In this document: positions 40,095-53,309 of the stretch, in pieces
How the letters are laid out: the number at the start of each line of letters is the position of its first letter
Numbering within the stretch: position 1 is the stretch's first letter
NCBI RefSeq assembly: GCF_001613405.1
Contig: NZ_BDCH01000006.1
Location: forward strand, 169,465 to 233,464
Direction: 5' to 3'
Source of the DNA: Nocardia crassostreae
GTDB taxonomy: Bacteria; Actinomycetota; Actinomycetes; Mycobacteriales; Mycobacteriaceae
Length of the DNA: 64,000 nucleotides
The notes under the pieces: model-generated
Seen by the model: the letters and a program-made list of their open reading frames with translations, nothing else
What the model was told of the DNA's origin: nothing
The model's database searches: none
Position numbers and translations under genes: made by a program

Positions 40095-41050
40095 ACCGGT
40101 CCGACCGCACCGATCGCCGCCGGGAACCCGGGACGACCGGCTCTACGCTGCGCTGGCTGCTGCTGGTCGTTCCGCTCGGCCTGGCCGGTGCGGGTATCGC
40201 CTGGGCGCTGGCGGCCGCCGATCCGGTTCAGCCGGAGGCGCCCGCCCGGGTGCTCGCGGATATCGCGGGCGCGACGGTCCTCGGCCTGGCGGCGCTGCCG
40301 CGCCTGCACGAGCGGCTGACGCCGTCGTGGCGGCCGCTGGCGGTGCTGGCCGGGCTGTGGGCGGCGACCGAATTCGCCATGCTGGCGCTGGAAGCCGCCG
40401 AGGTGCAGGGCATTCCGGTCGCGCGCATGGGCGCGGGCCGGTTCGGCGAGTATCTGACCACGGTGAGCGGCGGTCAGATCGGTATCGCCATTCTCATCGG
40501 CTGCGGTGCGGTGGCGGTCTACAGCGCCTTCGCCTATCGCAATCCCGATCGGGCCACCGTCGATCTGGTGCTGGTGTTCGCCGCGGTGACGGTGGCGCTG
40601 CGGCCGATCACCGGGCATATGTCGCAGCAGATGTTCGGTTCGGTGCTGGCGGCCGTGCACGCGCTGGCGGCCTCGGCCTGGTTCGGCTTGCTGCTGGCGC
40701 TGGCATTGACGGTGCGCACGCGGGGCGAGTGGGCGGCGGTGCTCCCCCGGTATTCGGCGTGGGCGCTGCCCCTGGCCGCGGCGGTGGCGCTGACCGGTGT
40801 GGTGAACGGCCTGATCCGGGTGGGCGGTCTCACCGCGCTGGCGACCACCGGCTACGGCCGCATCCTGCTGGCCAAGACGCTGTTGCTGGCGGCGCTGCTG
40901 GGGCTGGGCTGGTGGTGGCGCACCCGCTGGGTGCCGCGGGCGGCCGAGCATCGGATGACCGCCGAATCCTCGTTGCGCCGTGCGATTTCCGAAGTGCTCG
41001 CCATGGCGGTAGTGTTCGGTCTGGCCGCGACGCTGGCTGTCACCGCGTGA
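40091..41050 (+). CDS. copD: CopD family copper transport membrane protein
   Basis: A 319-residue polytopic protein (about eight membrane segments) with RPITGHMSQQMFGSVLAAVH, ASAWFGLLLALA and GYGRILLAKTLLLAALL, the characteristic CopD histidine-containing helices. It imports copper delivered by CopC/YcnI. GTG 40091 overlaps copC. Confidence 0.85.
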   Translation: MNRSDRTDRRREPGTTGSTLRWLLLVVPLGLAGAGIAWALAAADPVQPEAPARVLADIAGATVLGLAALPRLHERLTPSWRPLAVLAGLWAATEFAMLALEAAEVQGIPVARMGAGRFGEYLTTVSGGQIGIAILIGCGAVAVYSAFAYRNPDRATVDLVLVFAAVTVALRPITGHMSQQMFGSVLAAVHALAASAWFGLLLALALTVRTRGEWAAVLPRYSAWALPLAAAVALTGVVNGLIRVGGLTALATTGYGRILLAKTLLLAALLGLGWWWRTRWVPRAAEHRMTAESSLRRAISEVLAMAVVFGLAATLAVTA

Positions 41051-41090
41051 TCTGCGCCTCTGTCCGCCTCCCGTGAGAGGCATACCGAAT

Positions 41091-41104
41091 TAGAACACGT
41101 TACA
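41091..41104. promoter_or_regulatory. KstR-type operator
   Basis: TAGAACACGTTACA fits the KstR palindrome TNNAACNNGTTNNA exactly and lies 9 bases before the ATG at 41114. KstR represses sterol-catabolism genes in mycobacteria and Rhodococcus until a sterol-derived CoA ester binds it. Binding here is inferred. Confidence 0.65.
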
Positions 41105-41113
41105 GTTTTGCGC

Positions 41114-41575
41114 ATGACCGAAGTCAAGATCGTCGCGGACTGCGCCGCCTCGGCCGAATCCGCCTTCGCCTATGTGAACGACTACCGGCACCTGCCGAAA
41201 TTCATCAATGAGATCAGCGCCTTCACTCCGCTCACCGAGCAGACCGAGGGCGTGGACGCCACCTTCGACGGCACCATCTCGCTGGACCCGGTGACGCTGC
41301 ATTCCACCATCAAGATCGTGCGGCACGAACCGGGCCTCGCCATCGGGGTGAAGTCCATCAAGGGATTCGAGATCGAATCCACCTTCCTCTTCCACGACAA
41401 GGGCGAGGAATCCTGCACCATCGACGCCATCGTGGACTACAAGGTCCCAGGCGGCCTGGCGGGCAAGGTGCTCGGCAAGACCATCGAGCCGTTCGTGAAG
41501 CTGGCCGTGAAGGGCTCCACCAAGAACCTGGTCACCCAGGTCGCCGCATTCCACACCGCGCGCACCAGCGCCTGA
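41114..41575 (+). CDS. SRPBCC (polyketide cyclase/START-like) protein
   Basis: A 153-residue SRPBCC-fold protein from ATG 41114. Segments AESAFAYVNDYRHLPKFINE, DATFDGTISLDPVTLHS and SCTIDAIVDYKVPGGLAG fit the helix-grip fold, with a hydrophobic ligand cavity. The upstream KstR-like box suggests expression on sterols, where it could bind a lipid or sterol intermediate. Confidence 0.8.
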   Translation: MTEVKIVADCAASAESAFAYVNDYRHLPKFINEISAFTPLTEQTEGVDATFDGTISLDPVTLHSTIKIVRHEPGLAIGVKSIKGFEIESTFLFHDKGEESCTIDAIVDYKVPGGLAGKVLGKTIEPFVKLAVKGSTKNLVTQVAAFHTARTSA

Positions 41576-41644
41576 CCTACGGGGTCGTCAATGACGCCGA
41601 CCCCCGGAGTTGTCCCCCACCGCGCCACCGGGGATCCTGGGCAC

Positions 41645-42025
41645 ATGCCCGAACGCACCACGCCGAGTCCGCTGGAACGGATCGGCTACGTCTGGGGCCG
41701 CACCCTCCCGCCCGCCATGCGGGGATGGGTGCTCGAGGATCTGACCGGGCCCGGCGCCACCCGGCGCTATCTGCTGCGGATTCTCATACCGATCATTCCG
41801 GTGCTCTGCCTGTTCCTGCTGGTGCCCGGACCCGTGTGGATGGGGCTGGCCATGATGGCGCTGCTCTACATTCCGCTCATCTACTTCACCGCGGCGCTCA
41901 TGTACGTCTATCGCAGGCATCGGCTCATCAAGCACGGACTGGATCCCGCACTCGCCGATATCGATCGGCGCACCCGCGAGGCCGCCGACCGCCGCGCCTA
42001 CGAACAGCGGCACGGCCGGGCCTGA
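41645..42025 (+). CDS. DUF5313 family small membrane protein
   Basis: A 126-residue protein from ATG 41645 (MPERTTPSPLERIGYVWGRT): PAMRGWVLEDLTGPGATRRY is the DUF5313 signature, followed by two membrane segments (LIPIIPVLCLFLLVPG and MALLYIPLIYFTAALMYVY). Function unknown. Confidence 0.75.
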   Translation: MPERTTPSPLERIGYVWGRTLPPAMRGWVLEDLTGPGATRRYLLRILIPIIPVLCLFLLVPGPVWMGLAMMALLYIPLIYFTAALMYVYRRHRLIKHGLDPALADIDRRTREAADRRAYEQRHGRA

Positions 42026-42124
42026 ACGATCTCTGTGGTTCCGGTCTCCGTTGCGGCGGCGAACCGGTTTCGGGAATACGCTCGGTGGGAAGACATTGTT
42101 GCTTCGGGTTCGTGGGAGAGCCAT

Positions 42125-42583
42125 ATGGAACCTCACTGGGCCGCCGCACATTTCCGCGCGGGGGATGACGATCGGGACCGGGTGGTGGAAGCGCTGAAAC
42201 AGTGCTTCACCGAGGGGCGGATCGACGCAGACGAGCTGTCGGATCGAATCGGGCTGGCGCTCAATGCCAAGACCTACGGCGATCTGGAACGCGTCATGAC
42301 CGGATTGCCGGCGGTGCGGCTCGGGCCGGCCGTCTATCCGAATACGCCCATGTTCTACGGCCCGCAGCCGCCCAGACCGCAGGCCAGGGCGAACGGTATG
42401 GGGATCGCCGCCCTCGTCCTCGGCATGTTCGGCATCGCCTGCGGCATCACGGCGCTCCCGGCCGTCGCGCTCGGATCGGTGGCCCTGTTCCTCGATTCGC
42501 AGCGCGAGGACAAGGGGCTGGCCATCGCCGGTGTGGTGCTCGGCGCGGTCTGGGCATTGCTGTACGGCATGTGGCTGTTCTGA
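42125..42583 (+). CDS. DUF1707 / DUF4190 domain membrane protein
   Basis: A 152-residue protein from ATG 42125. Residues 1-60 form a DUF1707 domain (DRDRVVEALKQCFTEGRIDA, DELSDRIGLAL) and ~95-150 a two-helix DUF4190 region (GMGIAALVLGMFGIACGITA). DUF1707 proteins are common actinobacterial envelope proteins of unknown function. Confidence 0.8.
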   Translation: MEPHWAAAHFRAGDDDRDRVVEALKQCFTEGRIDADELSDRIGLALNAKTYGDLERVMTGLPAVRLGPAVYPNTPMFYGPQPPRPQARANGMGIAALVLGMFGIACGITALPAVALGSVALFLDSQREDKGLAIAGVVLGAVWALLYGMWLF

Positions 42584-42590
42584 ATTCGGT

Positions 42591-44813
42591 TCAGCCGAGT
42601 TCCGGGCGCTCCGCCACGGTGCGCTCGAATGCGCGCAGATCGGCCTCCAACTGCCGGAAGAGCCAGTAGTCGCCGAGGAATCCGAGCACGCCCGCCAGGC
42701 ACAGCCACTTCATGGGCTCGATGACCAGCGACACCTCGTCCGGTTTCAAGGCCATGAATCCGGTGACCACGGCGATCAGCGGAATGGAGGCCGCCACCGC
42801 GAGATAGCGGGTGCAGCGCCGGCTCAGTGCGCGCAGATCGCGGTCGTCGCTGGTGGTTTCGCCGTGGATGAGCAAGGCCGGATAGATGCAGCGGACAATG
42901 AAGAAGGTGATCAGGAAGAACGGGTACGCCACCGCCACCGTGCCCGCGACCAGCAGCGTGGCCGCGAAGTGCAGCGCCTGCGGTACGGACAGATCGGTGT
43001 AGTGCAGCAGGATGAACGGCGTCAGGACCGCATGCTGCAACCAGCCCGCGAAGGCGACCCAGGCCACCCGGTCGCCGTACACGAGCGTGTCGCGGCGGGC
43101 CGCCGCCAGCTCGGCCGGATCGTAGCGTTCGCCCCGCTGCAGGCCGCGCCACACCAGAAAGGCCTTGCGGCACATGAAGTTCGTGACGATCAGCACCAGC
43201 ATGGTGGTGAACCACCCGAACAGTCCGCTGATGGTCTGTAATCGCGGCTGCTCGTCGTGCGGTATCCAGGCATCGAAGAGCGGGCTGCTGTGCAGATTGC
43301 TGTACAGCACCCCGAGCACGCCGCCGGTCACACTGGCCAGGGTGATGATGCCCTGCAGCGACCACGGACCCACCCTGGCGCGCAGGCTGTCCGCGGGCGG
43401 ATCCACCAGATCGCGGGCGCGCTGATCCAGGACCAGATCCAGCTACCGAGCCAGTTCGGCGCCGGTGGCCCAGCGGTCCTCCCGGTTCGGGGCCAGACAT
43501 TTGAGCACCACGCGCCGCAGGGTCGGCGGGCAGTCCGGCGGCAGCAGCGACAGTTGCGCCGGATCCAGTTCGCGGCCGCGCAGTTCCAGCATGCGCTCGA
43601 GCGAGGATTCGGAATCGCCCGCGCGGGATTCGTCGTCGAAGGGGCCCTGCCCGGTGAGCAGCTCCCACAGCACCACGCCGAGCGCGTAGATATCGCTGCG
43701 GCCGTCCAGATCCTCTGCGCTGGCGGGCAATTGCGGATGGCAGGCGGCGAGTTGCTCCGGTGACATGTAGGCGAGCGAACCGCCGAAGTAGGCCAGCGGG
43801 CTGGTCCCGGCCACATGCAGGCTGAAGCTGATATTGAAGTCGGCGAGCTTGGGAATCCCGTCCCCGGTGAGCAAGACGTTGGCAGGCTTGATATCCCGGT
43901 GCAGCACCCCGTTGGCGGCGGCGTAGTCGAGCGCGCGGGCGAGCCTACTGCCCAGCCACGCAACGGTTTCCGGCCAGCTGCGCGCGGCCGCGGCGGTGCG
44001 GGCCGCGGATTCGCCGGGCTCCAGCCCGCCCTTGTCCCGCATGGCACGGTCGACGACCTCCAGCAGCAGCGCGCCCGAGCGCCGGTCCGGCGGCTGCTCG
44101 CGCACCAGGCTCAGCAGCTTGGACAGCGTGCCGCCCGGCAGATACTGCATGTACATCAATTTGAGTTCGTGCTCGGCCATGAGCCGCTGATCGAAGACGC
44201 GCACGATATTCTCGTGGTCGAGCTGGGCCAGGGTCTCGGATTCGGTGCCGTGATTCTGCGAGATCTTCACCGCCACGAGCCGCTGCATGGACCGCTGCCG
44301 GGCCAGGAAGACGCGGGCGAAGGCGCCGCTGCCCAATTCCACGAGCAGGTCGAAATCGTCCACCCGGTCACCGACCTCGATGACGTCGAGGGCGGCGCGC
44401 GCCTGCGGCCGGGCGATGAGAGTACTGCGGTAGTCGCGCTGATCCCATTCGATCTCGGTGGAGGCGGCCTCGGTGGGGAAGCCGCTGTGGTCGATGCCGC
44501 GGCCGGAGCGGCGCAGGGCGTGGAATTCCTCGTAGGCCAGATCCGGCGGCAGCGGCCCGGAGCGCAGCTCGTCGTACTCCAGGCGGTATTCGGCCAGCCG
44601 CTTCGGGAATTAGTAGCGAATCCACCGATACTCCAGATCGACCCTGATAAGCTCGATCAGGCACAGCCTCCGCAATTCCGGTGCGGCGGGCAGGAATTCG
44701 GCCAGCTCCGGCGGCGCGCCCGCGGCCTCCCATGCCGCGGTGAACCGGGCGGTGAGCGCGGTCAGCAGCGAGCGGGTCTCATCGACGGCGTCGGAGTCTA
44801 TGGCCGGCTCCAC
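42591..44813 (-). pseudogene. serine/threonine protein kinase with C-terminal membrane domain, two in-frame stops
   Basis: From GTG 44813 (GGGGAGG upstream) one frame runs to 42591 but is broken by TAA at 44610-44612 and TAG at 43443-43445. The pieces join without frame change: an N-terminal segment (VDLEYRWIRY then FPKRLAEYRLEY), a kinase domain (LGSGAFARVFLAR, VAVKI, HRDIKPANVLL, LADFNISFS, YMSPEQL) and a membrane domain with about five helices. The activation motif DFG is DFN, so activity is doubtful even if read through. The kinase part alone (43443-44363) has its own ATG, and the membrane part (42591-43406) starts at an ATG, so separate proteins are possible. Could be a pseudogene, readthrough, or sequence error. 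Confidence 0.75.
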
Positions 44814-44914
44814 ATCAATGCCCTCCCCTGCGACCGGCTTGTACGTGCGGATCAATTCTCAGCTGTTGGATCGTTGATCGCACCCGTATTGCTTCACCAA
44901 CTACGCTCCGGGGC

Positions 44915-45421
44915 ATGAGTGAGCAGTTTCCCGACCGGATCTGGGGATCACGCACCAATCTCCTGTCGCGCCTTGCCAGTCCGTTCGCCGCGACGAAATT
45001 CGGCTCCCTGGTGATCCGCAAACTGACGCCGCTGGATCGCAAGGTGCTGGAGCGTACGAACGGCAAATACACCGTGCTCGGCCCCATCGGCGCCCCGGTC
45101 GTCCTGCTCACCACGGTCGGGCGCAAGTCCGGGCAGCCGCGCACCAGCCCGCTGCTCTATGTGCACGGCGGTGATGTGCTGTATGTGATCGGCAGCAATT
45201 TCGGGCAGGCAAAACATCCGGCGTGGACCGGAAATCTGCTGGCCAACCCGGCCGCCGAGGTCACCATTGCCGGGCAGCGCATACCGGTCACGGCCGCGCT
45301 CGTCGAGGACGAGGCGCGCAAGAAGGACATCTTCGCCCAGTTCGAGGAGACCACCGAGGCGTACACCGCCTACAAGAACCGCACCACGCGTGATTTGCGA
45401 ATTTTCGCCCTGACAAGATAG
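44915..45421 (+). CDS. Ddn-like F420-dependent nitroreductase family protein
   Basis: A 168-residue protein with [40 protein letters not shown] and the preceding [14 protein letters not shown]. These are the split-beta-barrel F420-binding motifs of the Ddn/deazaflavin-dependent oxidoreductase family. It probably uses reduced F420 to reduce quinones or nitro compounds. Substrate unknown. Confidence 0.9.
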   Translation: MSEQFPDRIWGSRTNLLSRLASPFAATKFGSLVIRKLTPLDRKVLERTNGKYTVLGPIGAPVVLLTTVGRKSGQPRTSPLLYVHGGDVLYVIGSNFGQAKHPAWTGNLLANPAAEVTIAGQRIPVTAALVEDEARKKDIFAQFEETTEAYTAYKNRTTRDLRIFALTR

Positions 45422-45425
45422 GCGC

Positions 45426-45914
45426 GTGACCGAATCAGCAAACGCGGTAGCCACCGCGGACCTGGCCGATGAGATCGGCCCCGAGATCCGCAGCTGCGAC
45501 ACCCAGTTCATTCAGTTCGGCGGCCGCGAGACCTTCTCCGGCCGCATCGTGACCATTCGCTGCTTCCAGGACAACCTGCTCGTCAAGCAGACCCTCGGCG
45601 AACCCGGCGAAGGTCGCGTCCTGGTGGTCGACGGCGGCGCCAGCGTGCACACCGCACTCGTCGGCGACATCATTGCCGGGCGCGGCGTGGACAATGGCTG
45701 GGCGGGCGTGGTCGTCAATGGCGCGGTCCGCGATTCCGCCATCCTGCGCACGCTGCCCATCGGTATCAAGGCGCTGGGCACCAACCCGCGCAAGAGCACC
45801 CAGACCGGATCCGGTGACAAGGATGTGCCCGTCGAGTTCGGCGGCGTGACCTTCGTCCCGGGCGACATGCTCTACAGCGACCACGACGGCGTGGTGGTCA
45901 GGGCCGAGGGCTGA
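45426..45914 (+). CDS. rraA: RraA family protein
   Basis: A 162-residue protein from GTG 45426. [33 protein letters not shown] and the late [13 protein letters not shown] motif match RraA/4-hydroxy-4-methyl-2-oxoglutarate aldolase. In E. coli RraA inhibits RNase E; other members are aldolases, and the sequence alone cannot choose. The residue set G..D..... NG.(V/I)RD binds the divalent metal in aldolases. It lies 4 bases after the Ddn-like gene. Confidence 0.85.
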   Translation: MTESANAVATADLADEIGPEIRSCDTQFIQFGGRETFSGRIVTIRCFQDNLLVKQTLGEPGEGRVLVVDGGASVHTALVGDIIAGRGVDNGWAGVVVNGAVRDSAILRTLPIGIKALGTNPRKSTQTGSGDKDVPVEFGGVTFVPGDMLYSDHDGVVVRAEG

Positions 45915-45918
45915 CCCG

Positions 45919-45972
45919 ACTCTCGGGACTCTCAGGGGCTTCGCCCCCGAACCCCCAGGCCCCTGGGAGCCC
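45919..45972. repeat. dispersed palindromic repeat and hairpin
   Basis: ACTCTCGGGACTCTC (45919-45933) followed by AGGGGCTTCGCCCCCGAACC and CCC. Close copy of 37536-37570. The adjoining CAGGCCCCTGGG also folds. Probably terminates rraA. Confidence 0.65.
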
Positions 45973-45974
45973 CG

Positions 45975-46196
45975 TCAACCCGCGGTCACTCGCGCCCGGT
46001 GCCCTGCCAGCGTCACCACATCGCCCGCGTGTAGCTGCCGCCCGCGGCGCAATTCCACTTCGTCGTTGACCCGCACCAGGCCCTCGGCGATCACCGTCTT
46101 GGCTTCCGAGCCGGAATCGATGAGATTCGCCAGTTTCAGGAACTGGCCGAGACGAATGACCTCGTCCGCGATCGGAACATCGACTGGATCCGTCAT
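45975..46196 (-). CDS. RNA-binding S4 domain protein (YbcJ type)
   Basis: A 73-residue S4 domain from ATG 46196: IRLGQFLKLANLIDSGSEAK followed by TVIAEGLVRVNDEVELRRG and DVVTLAGHRARV. It is the small YbcJ-like family thought to bind RNA/ribosomes. Stands alone, converging on the repeat region. Confidence 0.85.
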   Translation of the reverse strand: MTDPVDVPIADEVIRLGQFLKLANLIDSGSEAKTVIAEGLVRVNDEVELRRGRQLHAGDVVTLAGHRARVTAG

Positions 46197-46328
46197 GGGA
46201 TACATCCTTACCCGCGCGCCGCGAGAGTCCAAATACGGGCCTCCCGCAACCGGTCGGTAAGTGGTCTCATGCCGACACGAACCCGGTTCTGAGTGCGCGC
46301 GGGCAAGCGCACCGTACACACTGGTGCG

Positions 46329-49658
<3,330 letters not shown>

Positions 49659-49698
49659 TCTGAACGGGGCCCCGGGAGGAGGGCCGTACCGACTCGAA

Positions 49699-49929
49699 AT
49701 GGGGTTCCCGATGTACTACCTGGACATGATGACCCAGGCAAACCTGCTGGATCACACCGTATGGACCGATCCGAACACCTGGACCTCGGCGATCGAGTAC
49801 GAGGCCGCCAAGAAGAAGGGCAAGCGCGGCGGCAGTTTCTGGATCTTCGCTGCGGTCTGCTGCATCGGCGTCGTCGCCCTCGTCCTGGGCATCGTCTACT
49901 TCATGACCAAGCGCAAGAAGCAGCAGTAG
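49699..49929 (+). CDS. small membrane protein downstream of lysX
   Basis: A 76-residue protein with MYYLDMMTQANLLDHTVWTD at the N-terminus, one membrane segment near the C-terminus (FWIFAAVCCIGVVALVLGIV) and a basic tail (MTKRKKQQ). One-pass, N-terminus probably outside. It lies 40 bases after lysX. Not recognised. Confidence 0.65.
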   Translation: MGFPMYYLDMMTQANLLDHTVWTDPNTWTSAIEYEAAKKKGKRGGSFWIFAAVCCIGVVALVLGIVYFMTKRKKQQ

Positions 49930-49977
49930 CGCCGCGCCGCCGGGGCATGTGACCCCACCGTGCGGCAGAGTGATGGC

Positions 49978-50594
49978 GTGCAGTTGATCCTCGTCCGCCA
50001 CGCTCAGCCGCAACGCGTCACCGAGTTGTCCGGCCCGGCCGACCCGGATCTCACCGAGATCGGCCGGGAGCAGGCCGCGCGCGTCCCCGCCGCGCTGGCC
50101 CATCACCGCATCGCGGGCGTGGTGAGCAGCCCGCAGCTGCGGGCCCGCGAAACCGCCCGGCCCACAGCCGAAAAGCTGGGCCTGACCGTCGATGTGCTGG
50201 ACGGGCTCGCGGAATACGACCGCGACCTGCCCGCCTACATTCCCATCGAGGACGCCAAACGCGATTTCGCCGAGGCCTACGCCCGCATCAAGGCCGGCTA
50301 CCTGCCCGAGCAGATCGACGGCCCGGCCTTCGTCGACCGTGTGCTGGACGGCATTTCGGCCGTGGTCGCCGCCGCGCACCACACCGAGACGGTGGTCGTG
50401 TTCGCGCACGGCGGGGTGATCAACGTGCTTCTCCAAGACGTGCTGGGCCTCGCCCGGCCGCTGACCTTCCCGATCGACTACTGCTCGATCACGCGAATCC
50501 TGTACTCGCGCACCGGTCACCGCACCGCCGCACCATCAATGAGAACGGGCACGTCTGGGACCTGTTGCCCCGGAACGTGCCCGCCCGCATGTAG
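49978..50594 (+). pseudogene. histidine phosphatase family gene with a late one-base frameshift
   Basis: From GTG 49978 the frame reads a histidine phosphatase: LILVRHAQPQRVTE, SSPQLRARETARPTAEKLGL and VVFAHGGVINVLLQDVLG. The natural end (NGHVWDLLPRNVPARM then TAG 50592-50594) lies in another frame. The switch is near 50530-50535, where one missing base would restore GHRTAATINENGHVWDLL. As given, the protein loses its last ~20 residues and runs on for ~260 codons antisense to the cutinase gene. A sequencing error or a recent mutation is likely. Confidence 0.8.
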
Positions 50595-50604
50595 TTCCCG
50601 CGAT

Positions 50605-51501
50605 TTACGCCGCGTCGGCCAGCCAATTGTGCATCCAGGTCAGCGCGGTCTGCCCGCCGCCGACCGGGTAGTACCCGTAGCTGGTGTGCTTACCGGTGCG
50701 GAAGAACTGCTCGAACTGCTTGGCCCGCTCCTCGTTCGCGCCCTCGCTGAGCTGCGACTGCAAGGTCGGGATGCCGCCCTGCGCCATCAGATCGTTCATG
50801 ATCGCGCCGAATTCGAGCTGATACCGCCACAGGTTCACCGGGTTCGGATTCGAGGTCTGCGCCAGGAAGCCCACGAAGCGGCTGACGAAGTCGCTCTCCT
50901 CGGTCGAGCAGTACAGATCGCCGAGCGCGCGGACGGTGCGGACCTTGTCCGCGATCCAGCCGAAGCCGCCGACGCGCGGACCGCCCGCACCCATACCCGG
51001 CACGGCCGGACCGACCTGAATATCGGTGGGCGAGCGACGCGGATCCGAGATGAGCGCGACCGCGCCGATCCGATCCGGCGGCACCACGCTGAGTCCGGTG
51101 CCGATCTCGGCGGCCAGATCACCCGCGGCATCCGCACCCTGGCTGTAGCCGGTGATGGAGATGGTGGTGCCGGGGCAGCGAGACCCCATGGCCGCCACCA
51201 AGCCTCGCGCCTTGTCGATGGCGTCCTTCTTGGACGCGCCGTAGACGTCGCCCTCCCACGGGAAGGCGGTGGCCGCGTAGACCACGTAATCGACCTGACC
51301 CGGTAGTCCATCGGTGACATCGGAGAGCATTCCGGGTTCGGGCGCCTTGTCTCTGCCGGTCTCCCACGTTCCGGGAATCGCCACCGTATACATGACCGGG
51401 CATCCCGGGTCCGCCGTAACGGGACCGCTGCCGATCACGATTCCCGCCATGAGCACGCTCGCCGCTGCCCCCGCAGCGGCGACAACCTTCTTCAACCGCA
51501 T
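50605..51501 (-). CDS. secreted cutinase-like serine hydrolase
   Basis: A 298-residue protein from ATG 51501 with a signal peptide (KKVVAAAGAAASVLMAGIVI), then a cutinase fold. The nucleophile elbow is GYSQGADAAGD (Ser). Disulfide Cys are in DPGCPVMYTVA and SRCPGTT. LISDPRRSPTDIQ matches the PE-PPE/cutinase-like hydrolases. It probably acts on esters or lipids at the cell surface. Confidence 0.9.
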   Translation of the reverse strand: MRLKKVVAAAGAAASVLMAGIVIGSGPVTADPGCPVMYTVAIPGTWETGRDKAPEPGMLSDVTDGLPGQVDYVVYAATAFPWEGDVYGASKKDAIDKARGLVAAMGSRCPGTTISITGYSQGADAAGDLAAEIGTGLSVVPPDRIGAVALISDPRRSPTDIQVGPAVPGMGAGGPRVGGFGWIADKVRTVRALGDLYCSTEESDFVSRFVGFLAQTSNPNPVNLWRYQLEFGAIMNDLMAQGGIPTLQSQLSEGANEERAKQFEQFFRTGKHTSYGYYPVGGGQTALTWMHNWLADAA

Positions 51502-51749
51502 ACTGCTCCAGTTCACGCCATTTGCTGCCCGGGACCGCTGCTACCGTCCCGACTCCCGATCATGGTGAAGTCGCCGGATGTCGATCCGGTGCACTGGGGG
51601 TTAACCGTAGTAACCGCCCCGTATGAGATGCGCGAACCAGACCGCGTGACAGAGATCAGCGACACACCGCGCATAACAATAAAGGGGCCTTGCCCACTCC
51701 TCCAACCAACTGCCTGAATCTGTCCGAATTCTTCCGCCGTTCAGACAGC

Positions 51750-51790
51750 GAAGCGCCCGTGAGCCAGTGGCTCACGGGCGCTTCGGGTTT
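51750..51790. terminator. terminator at the end of gltD
   Basis: GAAGCGCCCGTGAGCC (51750-51765) and GGCTCACGGGCGCTTC (51769-51784) form a perfect 16-bp stem with a 3-base loop just past the gltD stop (51796), followed by GGGTTTGCG. The 235-base cutinase-gltD gap otherwise carries only the cutinase promoter region. Confidence 0.85.
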
Positions 51791-51795
51791 GCGAG

Positions 51796-53265
<1,470 letters not shown>

Positions 53266-53309
53266 TTACCACTCCAGTCGTGCTAGCAAAGTTCTCGAAG
53301 AAGGTCAGG

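Noticed and set aside
3884..44612. Idea that the organism reads TAG (or TAA) as an amino acid
   Set aside because: Many clean genes here end at TAG or TAA, so single lesions are the simpler explanation.
49960..51306. 448-codon plus frame
   Set aside because: Chimera of the phosphatase and an antisense cutinase frame, caused by the frameshift.
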